In this document: piece by piece, positions 35,033 through 47,744 of the stretch
Layout: each line of letters opens with the position of its first letter
How positions within the stretch are numbered: position 1 is the first letter of the stretch
From: Eutypa lata
Taxonomy: Eukaryota > Ascomycota > Sordariomycetes > Xylariales > Diatrypaceae
Reading direction: 5' to 3'
Assembly (NCBI GenBank): GCA_022661535.1
Contig: JAKULF010000003.1
Span: 62,001-126,000, forward strand
DNA length: 64,000 nt
Notes under the pieces: model-generated
The model's input: only the letters and a program-made list of their open reading frames with translations
The model's database searches: none
Told to the model about the DNA's origin: nothing
Position numbers and translations under genes: made by a program

Positions 35033-37863
35033 GATGGAGACAACAACGTGCTTGTTGGGTTTTTAGCGGTATCCTAGGCAGATAGGGGAATGACTGCTCA
35101 ATCGATCATATTATTAGGACGGACGAAGCAGGGCCTGCTACTGAATGTTGATTTGCTTTAATTTTTATTTAATTTTCTGTATTTTCGTTTTCTCAAGGAT
35201 GGTAAGGAATATTTCCCTATTGTTTGTGGGGTGCACGTGAGCTGACAGGAGGCTGACAGGAGATAGCTCCCGCTCGAAACAATGATAGTATTGATAGCAA
35301 AGGGTAGGAAGTGAGAAACGGGAACGTTGTCGGTCGATCGATCGAAACTTGGAATGAAGGGGCTGGTGACTGGGGAGGAATCACGTCGAAAGGAACGATA
35401 GAGAGAAAAAAATCAAGTCGATATTGTAAATATTCAAATTCGCTAAAGGCAATCGATCAATGTTGAGAAGCGCTACGGGATGAACTCGATATTGACAATC
35501 GCTAGTTATTAGATAGAACAAAAGGGTTGTCGTCGGTAGTTTTGAGGTCTATGAAAGAGAAAGGCCTTGTCTAGAAGCTCGAATAAACCCACTCAATCTC
35601 GTGAATGTGATGGATCAAGGGGGGTCGGTCGGTTTCTGCCGCGTCAACCCTGGCTTAGTGAAACATCCCCAAGGTTGACGACATTTACGCTAGACGGTCT
35701 GGATGACGGACAGGTGCAAATCCCTTTAGCGTTCAGGATCCAAAAGAAGGAATGTTAGATTGAGGGTATGATATAATAGATGTCTAAGAGCGACGATAGT
35801 CATAGACTCTGATGATGTTGACGTTGGCGTTGGCGTTGATGTTCGGGTTGGTAGGAGAAATGAATAAAGTTCTAGTCCGAGTTGGCCGCTAGAGGATAAG
35901 GTGGGAGAGAGTTAGGTGCTAAGGGAGTGACTACAGCACTAATGGCCAGTGAGAGGGGGCTTGGCGATGTCTGTAACACTGTAACAGTGCCCACCCGGGC
36001 GTAGAGGCTCCAAGTTAGCAGGTTAGGCTAAGTACGTAAGTGGATTGGATTGGTCAGGTTCATAGACCCATATCACGCACATTAATAAGAGGATATAAAT
36101 TGAAATGAAAGATACGAATAAGTATTGTGATAAATAGCTATGATAAGTTTGGTGATAGCCGTGATGGTATTTACTTATGATGGGAGTGAATGAGTGAGTG
36201 TGTGTATGAAGTAGAATTGAATAGAAACACAATCTTTCTTTCTTCCCCCTGTTTATTAATCCGGCAAAATACACAAGTTACGGATTCACTTAGGCAGAAG
36301 GATACAGCTACATACTTGTATTGTACAACAACTACCTACGTATTACAGAGCAAAGCTGATTAGGGTGGGTGGATGTGGTTGGTGTCATCTTGTGGGCGTC
36401 AGCCCTGATAGCCCTGATCAGTAAATGATAACTCTCTCTCTCGATCTAGACTTGGCGGTTGGCTGTTCGGCTCCCTTGGGATGAGGGATGTCCGGGGATG
36501 TCGTCGTTAGGTTTCATACTTACGTACTTGATCGATCCCACGGATCCTGGCCTATCTATCCTAACAGCCATTCTAGACATTTCAATAAATTGATTATATC
36601 AACTTGTCTGCTTGTCATTCTGGCATAATGCCCAAGATGCCTTACCAGCCACGCCTGCTTCCTAGTTACTCCCTACCTACCTCTTATCGGTTGTTTCCTT
36701 TATGTGGGGTTCTCATCGACAAGCTTTGATTCCGATTGGCCAGCTTTAAAATCCTAGTTAGTTAATTTTAGCTCTTCGATCTTACAGGTGGGGTGGCTTG
36801 ATTTTGTGGCATGTGGCTAGTGGGGGCGGGGGCGGGGGAAGGGGGATCTTTGTATTTGCATCTTCAGGTAACCAAGGCTTGCTGGGCTTGCTATGCATTC
36901 GTTTCTTTTCCAATGCAAATAGGTATTGTATATTGTAGATATTAAATCTATGGGCTACTGGGTTGTCATTCTATCTTGAAGCATAGAGGCTCAGCGCAAA
37001 GTGAAGGAACATTTTCCTCCCTTCGGCGATTCATCGTCATCCTTGGCACATTAACTACATGTTTAGAAGCAAGCAAAGTCACCTCCATATGGTAGAGTAA
37101 CTCCTTGCTACTTAGCATAAACAAGAATAAATAAGCAATAAATTACCGGTTCTGTATACGCAGTACGCATGTCCGACGCTTACGCTTCGCTTCGTATAAA
37201 CGAGATATGCATTTCTCTCACTAATAGTCAAGTGACCGAGGCTGTCATGTCGTTGGTTGTCAGCTTGTTTGTTATTTGCTCTATGCCCGCTATGTATACT
37301 AATCCTTGGGTGTTTCATATTCATCAGTTTTCCAGCAAACAAATCCTCCATTATTCTTTATCCTAACAAATCAGCTAACCTCAGACTAAGTGTTGGCTTT
37401 CCTTCTCGAGTCAAACTGGCTCATTAGCGGTAACCAGTCTAATATGCCCGTCCAACAGCCAACTTCTGGCCGATGGTGTTGCTCAGTCAACTCGTAGGGT
37501 TTGCTGTTTTCTGCTAAGGGTATATTGTAGTTCACCGAATGTCATTCCATCCTGCAACATGATAACCGACCTTAGGCTTATTTATCTATTCATCTTCCGT
37601 TCAACAATAGCATAAAAGGAGCTATCCGATAGGCGCCATTCTTATCTTCTGTGATGCATGAACGGGAACTGTTGAATCAGAGTCAGGAGATCATGATAGA
37701 CAAACCGAAGGTTATCTGCTACGATTCACAGTTTGATTTCAAATGGTTTCTACGTATTCAAGGCCTGTTAACTGTCTTGATTGTGATTTTTTGTATACCG
37801 GTACATTTTATTTTATCTTCTTTATTTAAGTTGACGTGTCTAGTCAAGGGGTATATTCTAAAT
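35033..37863. other. Intergenic region upstream of IRE1
   Basis: About 2.8 kb. The part next to 35033 should be the IRE1 promoter and leader. A CTCTCTCTC tract lies near 36431-36441, a GGGGGCG repeat near 36823-36838, and GATGTTGACGTTGGCG-like imperfect repeats near 35812-35848. Short ORFs (35567-35758, 36023-36274, 37169-37366, 37651-37869) lack recognisable features. Confidence 0.5.
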
Positions 37864-39545
37864 CTATAGACTCCTCGCTTGCGGCTCAACCGTCTTATCC
37901 GTGTCATCTCCGGAGAATGCGGACTCCGCTCGAGAGTACGACTGCTTTTTATCCTGTTCCACCTCTACGACGACCGTAGTAACGGTGTCTAGCTGAATAC
38001 CACCATCCGTCATGTACCCGCCCCTGAGTGACTCTTGGCTCATACTGCTGGGACCAGAAACCCAGTCGCGAGACGGGCCCTTGTAATGAGTTCTCCTGTT
38101 GCCCCATCCTATCCGATCCCCGATCTTTTCCCATCCCGTAGTTCCGTTTCTCCGTCGACCCCGCGGGGCTTCCTCTGGTGCGTCGTTCGTGATCCCACCT
38201 TGAACCCATACCATGTTCCCGTACTGCCGGTTGTGCGGAGTTCTCATGAAAGTAAAGGTGCCCACACCCGTATCTTCCGAGTCGGCGGGTCTATCGAAGA
38301 TGACCGTGTGTCGCGTCGTCGAGAACAGAAGCACATCCAGCCAGCCGTTGGATGCTATTAACCCACCAGCCACCAAGAAATAGGGTATGCTGACGTTGGT
38401 CCCGGTCATCGTCACAATGCGACCTAACGCCAGGGGAGCGGTACAAGATACGTATATCAATGGGTATATCAGGAATGCTGGGTGCGAGCCTGACTGTGCA
38501 CACGGCCTACGATCTCCATCTTGTTGCTGTCTGCCTGACGACGATTGAGATGCTGATGACGGTCTCGGGCGAAGATGGTAAAATGTGAGCCCATAAAGAA
38601 TGGTGGTGAGTCCCAGCGAAAGGAACATCCAGAAGTAGTGAAGCCAGAGACGATAGTTCTCATAGTCGATACTCACCCAACACTGTATATGCATGAATCA
38701 TCAGTACCAGGTCAGATATGCGAGTACAAACCAAACTCCAGCAATGAAGCCCCTATCGGGTAATAGATATATTGACAATGACTTACCCAGGCTGCAGCGC
38801 GAACATAAAGACCTCCTTTATCTCTCCCATTCTGAGTAATGGCAACACCGAGGACGGCCATAAGATAGACGAATATCCAGATAGAGGCGATGGCTGCGTA
38901 TAGTAGCCTATAAGACGGTTTCCAATTCTTTACAATGACAAGGTATGTGTAGATCGCAACGGCACCGGTGAAACAGCTCGAAGCAAGATCTCCTGTCGAG
39001 ACGAACCAGCCCTGTGTCCAACATGTCCGAGTTCCTACAGTGATCTCATTGATCCTCACCCACCTGGCGCTCAGCATGAATGCAGTGGCTTGGTGCATAT
39101 CGGCTAAAAGGAGGTTGAAGATCAGGATGAGGATCTGGTTTGGCGCTCCCTTCTTCACTGATCGTTGCTGCTGCTGCTGCTGCTGCTCCTGCTCTAGCTG
39201 TTGCTGCTGTTGATGATGATGCTGAAGCTGAAGCTGAAGCTCCCTCACATCCTCACTGGCCGTCGGTTTAGGCGGGCCGTTCCCAAAGTTCTTTTGCGCC
39301 AGACCCAAGGACAGATCGTTTGATGTTGAATTTTCTTGTTCTTGTTGCCCGGGCGTCATCGAAGGCTGGAATCGCCATTTTGCAAACTTATAGGCTATGT
39401 ACAGGAAGAGACCAGTAGACGTGACGAAAGAGAGAATTCCAAGTATGGTAACAGCCAGTAAACCTCGACGATGGTAGTCTGGCAATGGGGAGAGAGTACC
39501 GCTCTCTGGTCGTAAAGTACCGAGACCATCCAGATTGGTTGCCAT
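37864..39545 (-). CDS. Fungal seven-transmembrane receptor (Git3/cAMP-receptor-like GPCR)
   Basis: Two exons, 38787-39545 and 37864-38682, encode 525 residues. The 104-base intron runs from GTAAGT to ATACAG in phase 0. Seven hydrophobic helices are visible: about 28-52, 136-157, 177-205, 212-237, 265-290, and two further ones (starting HPAFLIYPLIYV and IPYFLVAGGLIA). Cysteines at 175 (TCWTQGW) and 254 (just after the exon join) suit the usual extracellular disulfide. NLLLADMHQA in helix 2 and WLHYFW near helix 5 are typical of fungal receptors annotated as Git3/GPR1 or cAMP-receptor-like; ligand and G protein cannot be read from sequence. The first intracellular loop is unusual: ~80 residues, with a Gln/His-rich tract. 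The ~150-residue C-terminal tail is Ser/Arg-rich and probably a regulatory phosphorylation region. Confidence 0.83.
39165..39232 (-). repeat. CAG-type repeat coding a Gln/His tract in the receptor's first loop
   Basis: Imperfect CAG/CAA/CAT/CTT-containing triplets on the minus strand encode a Gln-rich, His-interrupted stretch at residues ~104-127 of the receptor, between helices 1 and 2. Confidence 0.85.
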
Positions 39546-42500
39546 TCTGGGATCAAATCCAACGCATTCAGCGTCTCAAATCACACAAACAATGGTAAAA
39601 CGTAGAGTCATGTGATGCTGACTGAGTATACGATGAGTATTGAGTAGAGAAACGGCGTTATAATGAAATTTAGTTGCAGCCTACACTATGGTAGATAGTG
39701 TTGTATGGGCAATATAAGAAGAATTTGACCGGATGAAAAGTCTCTGACATAAGAGTTCATGAAGGCTCACATCATAGCGGAGAACCACAGTATATATTAG
39801 TAGCCAGTATATCTAGGCTCCAGACTAGACCAGTGCTTTTCACCGGGTCATGTCAGAGCACCTTAGGAGATGTGGATGCATCGAGGTGTCAGACAAGGAC
39901 TAGAAAGCCTGGAGAACCCTGTCAGGATATAATGCTCACGGAGACCACGGAAGCCTTTATTAAGTCCACATACATTCGAAGCAGTCGAAGGGTAACAAAC
40001 ATATCTAGTTGAAGGGTCTTTATCTCCTCGTGGGTAGGATTCCCTGGATAGACTAATACCAGCTAGCACCTTGGCTACTACCGCACTAATATTATCGTTC
40101 CAGCGTCCAACCCGAACCTTTTCTTGCTAATAGCAACTAGCGCGGCCTCGGCTAGGGACTGCCACGCCGCCTTGACTCGCTAGAACGTGATCGTACGCTC
40201 CGGAGCCTTGGCAGATGCCGGCGGCCTTCATTCTCCAGTAGAGGATCGATGGTGGCGTTTTAACTTGACTGGACCAGATAGTGTGAAGCTTGTATGCCGA
40301 GAGCACCCATCCCAGTGGAATCGGAAGGTTGCGTAGGGCAGAGTGGCTTGGAACTTGCGGTCATCTAGACTAGCTTGTAAATTTATAGGACATGACCACG
40401 TGTGTAGTAGTGTAGGTAGTTCATTTCATGTGATTCTGTACAATACATGAACTTGAGCGGAGGCGACGCCGTGAGCAACAACTCAACTACTTAACAAATT
40501 AATAACGTAGTATCAGGATGTCAACTTCCACTATACCAAAGCTACATGCAAGACCAAGCAAATGGAGCAGGTAGAATGCTAAACCAACCCGATTAAGATT
40601 TCTGGTGACAGCTTCCTAACGATCGACACGTTCTCATGCGTTGCGCATCCTGTAGTAACTTTATTAGTAATTTATCTTCTCAGCCCGCCCACCTTTTCGT
40701 ATTTGCTACAGAACGCCACTATTTACGTACGTAGTACTTTCTTTTTTCTACCCTTATCCCGAATATGCAGGTCATATTATTTGGCGCCGCGCTTAGTTAG
40801 TGTTAGTTACCAACCAACGCAAAACTACTTACCTAAGTTCTAACTAACTCTGCTTCTGTATGCTGCGGGTGATGCTATCGTAATGAGCCCCGCGAGATCA
40901 ATCTGCCCCTTTTTTATCTTTTTTAGATATGTACTATGTACCTAGGAAACAGGCAGTAACAAACTCACTCAGAACTTGTGACACATCAAAAGTATAGGTA
41001 AATTCATTTGCAGCTACGGACATTCATCTAGTAATTGCTTGTGAGAAGCAGGTATCAAGAATCTCTATATCACCTCCATTAAGGACCCAGTAGATTTCTC
41101 TTGCATTTCAGCTGTCGAGGATCTAAAATCCTTCTAAGAAGTACTACGTAGTAAGTTCTGCCCCGCTTGTGCCTGGACCACCTCACCTGGTTTGAGAGTC
41201 CGACGCCTAGATACTGCCCTGTGATAGAACACCGATAGATCTTTAAAATGGGGCTTTTAAGACTGGCGATCTATAAATGGTTTAGAGCTAGTCATACTCA
41301 TTGCTAGGTTCCTTCATGAGTTCATGTGCACATATGTGACATCGTTATACACCTGGGATGTGGCTACGTACTTACTATTAGTAATTTGTCATCATGATAC
41401 ATGGCCTGTAGATCCGATGCTATATCGATATCATATGAAATACGAATTAACCTCGAGAGTTTCGGGCATGATTAGGTATTTATTCGTTGGCACCCAACTG
41501 GATTGCGCATGAGGTTACGAAATACAATACCAGGCGGGACCTTGAAAGCATGGGAATACTCTGCGCTTCCGTATGGACAGGTACGTATTTTAAAACCATT
41601 AATAGGCATATCAAGTGGTATATTAATCTTTCACCGAGGCGATTCGATCGTATAACGTCGGCGATCTCCCTGCCCTACCCTAGTCTCGGTATTTTCGGGT
41701 CGGCAGTTGATTGTGAACCACGTTTTTATTGTTCAAGGATGTCCAAGGATGTTCGATCTGAATAGATAGATCACGGGCCACGGGCTATAGTCGCAAAACG
41801 TTTACCCCTGCTTTAGTGTTTTCTCCTTAGAGTTAAAATAAGAAGCTAAGAAATAGGTGATTTGAAACCTGCAAGGACTTATGCAGTTTTACCTCTTCAA
41901 CAGATACCTATCGCCGTTGATCATGTTCCGGAGAGTTACAGCCTTGTTGCATGGTCTATGTAACATGGATTGCCTGGAAAGAAGCATATGAACCCATCGT
42001 GGAGCTAACACCAGAAGAGTTAAGGGGGGTGGCCTCTGCTCTGCTTGCCACTGTAACCTTCAACGGTTTTCTGGTCAGTGCGTTTATGGCCTTAACTACA
42101 ATCGTCGACGCACTACGTACTGAATATTTGAAAGATGACGATATTCTACGAGTTCTCAGTGTCAGCATTGAGCAATTTCACATGTTGTGTTGTTGAAGGA
42201 CCCTGTGCTCCTAAACTAAAAGGGTAGAAGGAAAAGGGGCTTGTTGGGAGTGCAGCTTTCGAAGCAGGCTAACTACCTATATGAGCTAATATATGTTGAC
42301 CTTGGAGGCAGGCCGTGTCTATTGGTGCGAAATATATTGGATGGTGTTCACATGAAGAAGCTTCCAGTTACCAGCACTGTGGACAAGTATGTCCACAGAC
42401 TGATGCATGTGAATATAGACTTGATACACTGTTCCCTTGGAAGAGATTTTAACTTATGCCGACTCTTTGTCGCTAGAATCGGACCGTGATATGCTTTCCG

Positions 42501-42943
42501 GCCCCCCTTTTCTATCTGCCTATGTTTTAGCTAGGAACATGGCTCTCCTTGAAATATTGCCTTCTTTACTCACGGCATAGCCGGTTCATCCTTCGTATCC
42601 TATCTGGTAGCCCTTGCGATGGCACAGGTATGATAGCGGCGCATCTACGCGTCTCCACGACAAGACGAATATATTAGACTAGAGAGGAAATAATCCAGGT
42701 CAGTGGCTTCCATGACAGAAGGTCTTCCTTATAGTATAAAAGTGGATACCCTGTCGTGGTAACTACTCTTTGGGCTTCCATCCTACGTACATATCTCTAG
42801 GGTGATATCTACCTATTGTATGGGATTTGTCGATTGCACAGACCTGCCAGACATCTGCCGTGACAGCCCTGGTGTTTAGGTATTGTCAATCCAGCATATA
42901 TTTGGTCAAAGGTGATACGAAATAGCAGGCTAACTGTTTGATC
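39546..42943. other. AT-rich intergenic/degenerate region
   Basis: The first part is the receptor's promoter. No intact gene is seen in ~3.4 kb. A more GC-rich island at about 40090-40370 has a protein-like minus-strand frame with stops (KAAWQSLAEAALVAISKKR). Two plus-strand frames at 41951-42196 and 42241-42489 also look slightly protein-like. These could be relics of old genes or transposons, but I could not match them to a family. Confidence 0.4.
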
Positions 42944-43087
42944 GTAATTTTATTTTTGTTTATTTCTCTTCTTTTACTTCACTCTACAGATAGAGCTTCG
43001 TTCTGGAACCCGGGACCCCTGTTCAGAGTAGCACGTAGAAACCTCACATCCCCAGACAGATAACTGGGCCGCTACCCCCTGCTTGAT
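42944..43087 (-). mobile_element. Possible tRNA-derived SINE-like element
   Basis: Reading the minus strand from 43087, TAGCGGCCCAG followed by TTATCTGTCTG resembles a tRNA A-box region. About 65 bases on, GGTCCCGGGTTCCAGAAC resembles a B-box/T-arm. An A-rich end (GAAATAAACAAAAATAAAAT) follows about 40 bases later. This order (A box, B box, A-rich tail) is that of tRNA-derived SINEs. The element overlaps the 3' end of the adenylosuccinate lyase relic, whose stop codon is missing at this point. No clear target-site duplication was seen, and there is no second copy in the window to compare, so the call is tentative. Confidence 0.32.
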
Positions 43088-44888
43088 AGCCGCCTGGTAA
43101 GGCCCAAGCTTCTTCTCGAGTTTACCGCCCGGTCCGCAGAGCTTGTTAATAAGATCCACGCTACGCCCCACGCACAAGTTGGGCTTGCAGAACTCCCGGT
43201 TCTTGACCCTCTTGGCGAGGTGGATCTGCCGGCTCTGGTTCTAGACTTGATATGATGCCCAAGGGGAGAGGACGCGAATCTGCTCATGTGTGCTATACAG
43301 TGACTTGTCAGAGTGATACCTTTCACTTTGTTTTGAGAGCTAAATGTACCACTTACTCTTATCTAGACACGCCCATTGCCGTCAGCTTCATAGTCATACT
43401 CTCCGTGATCATGAATGGCAGCTCTGCCATGATATTGGAATGTATTTTATGGAAGAAAAAAATCACTGGTACCTTGGTCATGTTTTGTAGGGTAATAGCA
43501 ATGGCGTCCGCAAGAAGGGACATCTTGACGTATATCTATCCTTCGTTGTATGGAAGCTAGCCTGGGAGTATATGTGCGATAACGAACGAATTCCCTACAC
43601 AGGCCTCGTCAGCCAAGAACCTCCCCACCCACTGAGACAGGTGAGCATTATTGTAGCTGGCTGCCTTTCCCTGTAGAACCCGCGCGAGACCGGTGATGCG
43701 TTAGATCGCATGAGGTTCTGCTTGTAGACCTGAAAAACATTAGAGTCCATCCAAGAAAGAAAAAGCCCAATAGAGACTGAAATCAAGACTGACTACGGCA
43801 CTGCTCCCAATCTACCCAACTTCCCTTGGCTCTCCCATTTCTTTCATAAACGCCAAGTGCCTCAAATCAGGAGCTGTCTTGGTAACGGTTGGCCCCAGGC
43901 CAATAGCAATCGACCATCATGGAGCTGGATAGTATGAGTACGCATTTCTGCTATCGGTAGTTCAGGAAATGACTTACGATGTCTGGGTTAAGATCCAGTA
44001 TTATGTTGGAGGTGCTATTTTAAAAGCAGTGAAGAACAGTTATGAAACTAACATCGCAACATTGAGTAAAGGCAGACTTTTGACATATGAGCTGATCACA
44101 CTTGATGTGATTGTCACCAAAGCTACAGAGACCATGATTATTGGCCCATCAGTTACCTCGAAGGCATGCCAATGATTACACTGGCATCTGGAGAGAGCTT
44201 GCCTATGTACCCGTGGTGCCTTTCCCGCCGCGGAACGGAAGATCGGCTCGTACCCGTTCGAGCTTTTCGACCATATCCATCATTAGGTCCTGCGCCCCAG
44301 ATGCTGCTGAAACTATACTTTAGCATAATATAGATAGGTAAATGTATGTGCCTACCAAGACTGGTCTCGCTTACTGATAATGCTAACCTCGGGCAGGTTG
44401 AAGATGTGTGAAAGATAGGGTAGGCTTGGCCTTCCACGGGAGGGCAAATACCTGGAGACTATGCAGCACCCTGGCGATCTTGGGAATTAGGAGATCGAGC
44501 GCCTTCCTTAAGAGAATCTACTCTGCATTATCCGTTACGACAGCTCGTTGCTCCGCAGTGAATGGTATTAGCGGTAGCAGGCAACTTGGCCGAAGGGGTG
44601 GACGTGCTAAGATGAACTGAATGTTAATACATAAGGAAATCTGACATTATGTCCATACTTATTATAACTATGAAATCCTGTGTACTTGTTGGCTTCTCTA
44701 GATTGATCTAACTCCGACAGGAACACTTACACGTCGATGATTCTTCTCTTCGACACGCTTTGAGCTAGGTACAGCCACAGCTTGCGCTAGGTCAAATGCT
44801 GAGATCGCTGACCAGAGAGAATAGACCTCTCCAGGCTACAGTAGCGGCCCGTCAAGGACGTTTGGTAGGTATCGTACTGCGATGCCAT
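43052..44888 (-). pseudogene. Decayed adenylosuccinate lyase gene copy (ADE13-like)
   Basis: Full-length relic on the minus strand, starting ATG at 44888 (MASQYDTYQTSLTGRYCS). Family landmarks follow in order, in shifting frames: RKLWLYLAQS (~44780), HVHPFGQVA (~44605), IHCGATSC, KALDLLIPKIARVLHSLQVF (~44500), THLQPAR (~44410), RVRADLPFRGGKGTTGT (~44230), DLRHLAFMKEM (~43860), GLARVLQGKAA (~43690), ELPFMITESMTMKLT (~43400), HEQIRVLS (~43285) and VGRSVDLINKLCGPGG (~43145). Old introns remain recognisable, e.g. GTAAGT...TTAG between the RKLW and HVHP exons. Breaks include a TAG at 44203-44205 directly after GTTGT where the family has Gln (a C-to-T change), a TAG before ILLRKALD, a frameshift within the GATSC/VTDNAE segment, and others. 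The enzyme acts in purine synthesis (SAICAR and adenylosuccinate cleavage); this copy cannot make it. Since the activity is normally required, a functional copy should exist elsewhere. Confidence 0.88.
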
Positions 44889-47744
44889 TTTCAGTATGCT
44901 TGCTCGGTAAGTTACCTATGGAGGGCGTCCGCTTACATAAGCGCTTACTCCCTAAACCGGTGATGTGGGGCTGAAGGTGAATAGGGATGAGCCACGGGAA
45001 GTAAAAGGTGAGCGTGGCTGAATGAGCAACGTGAGCTGAGCTGAGCTAAACCTGAGCTGAGCCCGAACAAGCCCTAGATTGATCCTGTCACGTTATATGA
45101 GCTCGTGATTCGCGGCTTGGGGTCGTAGAACAAACAAATGAAGATATATTGATGAGACTTCGTTGGAGGTTATGGGCATATTCACGGATTCAGTATCTGC
45201 GGAGCTTCTGAAGGTCATAGCTGCCGAACATATTCTAATCACTAAGAGACAAGCAATCCCTCATTGAGGATATTGTTGCTCCTGTTTGCTGCTATCCCCT
45301 GTATTTGATGTTTGTGACATGTCCGACCACCTGAGCATCAAGCTGCTAGCTAGTATTATTGACATTTAGAACACTTGAACCTTTCATATGAGGAGAAGGT
45401 CTCATCATTATGCTACCTACATACCTATACATAGCTTGGAACTTATAAGCAGACAATATAGCATCGTGGCGCATATCGATACATGTACGTCTTTATGAGG
45501 ATAACAGTAGAAGGTAAATGTAGCTGTTCCCCTCTAGAAAACCCCTATGACTTCGTCTACAAGTACGTAAATGCTCAATAAAAACAGAGAAATCCCAAAT
45601 AACCAGCTAAATACCTACGTATATAATACCTACCTACTTAGGTAGTGATTGATCGTAGATCCCGTCTACCGATCTTGCTGATCAAGATGATGGGCTTGGA
45701 TGGCTATTCGAGCGCTGGCAATCAATTCCCCACATTCCACTGACCCACTCCGGGACAACCCGGTGCTAGGGTAGGTAGACGGTTAAGATTTAACAGCCTC
45801 AATTTCAATTAGCCATCCACTATCCTACTGTACGTAAGAAAGTAGATATCTCAAACCTTCTAAAGCTACGTATGCATGTATGTAGTAAATATGCCAGTTT
45901 TCTATATACTCTGCAGTAGATAAGTACCTAAAGGCTAGATTGAAGGAATTACTGGAAAAAAACTTTACTCTGAGTACCTATGATATGATTGGTTGTAAAG
46001 ACGCCAACTCCCTGCTGCTACATACATACATACATACATACATACAGGTATGTAGTATTATTGCCCACATAAGGTTCTTAGGAGGATCCTACGAGGGAGC
46101 TAGGGGTGTTGGTATTGTACCTATCCAAATAGGTAGGCTGGTAGGCTACCTACATACATGCATGGCATAGCTTTTTCTTTGACTTTTGCCAATTCTGAAT
46201 TCTGCATGCGGAGTCCATTCTTCCAGCCTCGTCATTCTCCCTGCACCTGCAAGATTCATACAGGATAATCAGATATAGCCAGTCATTCGACCATTTCATT
46301 ACTGCATTATCTATCGGATGTTTTAGACAGCTCAGCTCTGCATACCTACCTCATACCTACTTACCTACCTACCTACCTACATACTTAATCTACATACATT
46401 TATTTATCTTAGGTATCTCTACCCCCTGCCGAGTGAGACGTGCTCACTCTTTTATCACGTCTTCACTTACGAGGTAGCTACCTAACTCTAGTTACTTACT
46501 ACCTAACTTTTATCATTATTCCGGATTTCATGTCACATGGTCCAGGTGCTAACTACCTGCAAGTTTCTACCTACCTAGTAGCTATCCCGGTATAAAGGTA
46601 AGTGTAAGCACAGAATACGGAATGCAATTGACTTCATGAGTATATCATTATATCATTGGAATCTGCATCGCTTTCCGTAGCTACATGATTTACTTAACTC
46701 ACCTAAGATCTTGGCCCCGCATGGATGAAGGGGTGGATGGATGGTCGCCTCTTCTTGTTCCGTTCCATTGTTCACCTGACATCCAACAGCGCAGATACTA
46801 ACAACCAGAAGTGGATATAGATCATCACTTGAAAGCATCATTTGAGTCCACCTGAGGTAAGTCACTTTTTCATTGTCTCATTCTGCTTAGCATAACAACT
46901 CGTCATCTCAACCATTGACTGTATTGTATGTATGCATTGGCTTCTCCCTACATCTACAAATATTTCAATATTCACCCCCTTGTCGAATGCCACTATCAAG
47001 GAGCGAGTTGCCTCCTATTGAAGAGGAATATTATAGTTATCGGTTGGCGTTGTGGCGCTTAACTGACTGGCCGACTGGTCGGTTGGCTGCGGTTGTCTCG
47101 CGGCAACTCACACAATAACCATCTAGTACTACCTGACTACACCTACTACCACTACTACCTACTTCTCACCTACATGTGTACCTTTCAACGTTTTCCTCCC
47201 ACCTGACTGATCGTCTACTTGACTACCTACCTGCCTACCTAGAGTTTTATCTATATACTTGCACGTCTTCTGCATCCCCTATCATTCTCTATACTATACT
47301 ATAGGCTAAGCACTGACCTCAACAAACCTGCAGACCGGAGAGACCGAAAGACAAAGACTTAGTCAACCTCTACGACCTCAAGACGGCATTATCGCTATCG
47401 CTACAGCCCTAGAGCTACGTCCGGCAACTTCATTCGAGAGCGCCTACGCCAGAAACGCGTCCTGAGCATTCAATATACATAGTACGCGCCTCACATATTC
47501 TATCAGAAATTCTTCACAGCACCATCGCTATGCTTTGACCTGGGATATACGTTAGTCTAATCTTAGGCCACTCATAGCAGGCGACAAGTATCCACCCTTC
47601 CTTGCGCCGTCCGTTCGCTTGATGGGGCGTTCTTAAGAAGATATACTACATTGCGTCCTCTACGTAAACCATTGTCACCTCTTGCGAGACCACCCCGATC
47701 CGCCTACTCCGACCTTGAACGTCTAGAGATCCCGCCCCAGCATA
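44889..47744. other. Intergenic region rich in TACC/TACA repeats
   Basis: About 2.9 kb with no supportable gene. A GAGCT direct repeat lies at 45031-45062. TACC and TACA simple repeats are dense at 46340-46400 and 47140-47240. The right end, pyrimidine- and CTACC-rich, is the promoter and leader of the SWIB-domain gene. Confidence 0.5.
46019..46046. repeat. (TACA)7 microsatellite
   Basis: Seven uninterrupted TACA units, the same motif as at 19404-19439. Confidence 0.95.

Noticed and set aside
37651..37869. 72-codon plus-strand ORF with a hydrophobic stretch
   Set aside because: Overlaps the 3' end of the receptor gene and lies in AT-rich DNA where such hydrophobic frames arise by chance.
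41541..41680. Possible HET-domain start (WEYSALPYGQVRILKPL) on the plus strand
   Set aside because: Only about 17 residues resemble the beginning of HET domains and no later HET motifs follow.
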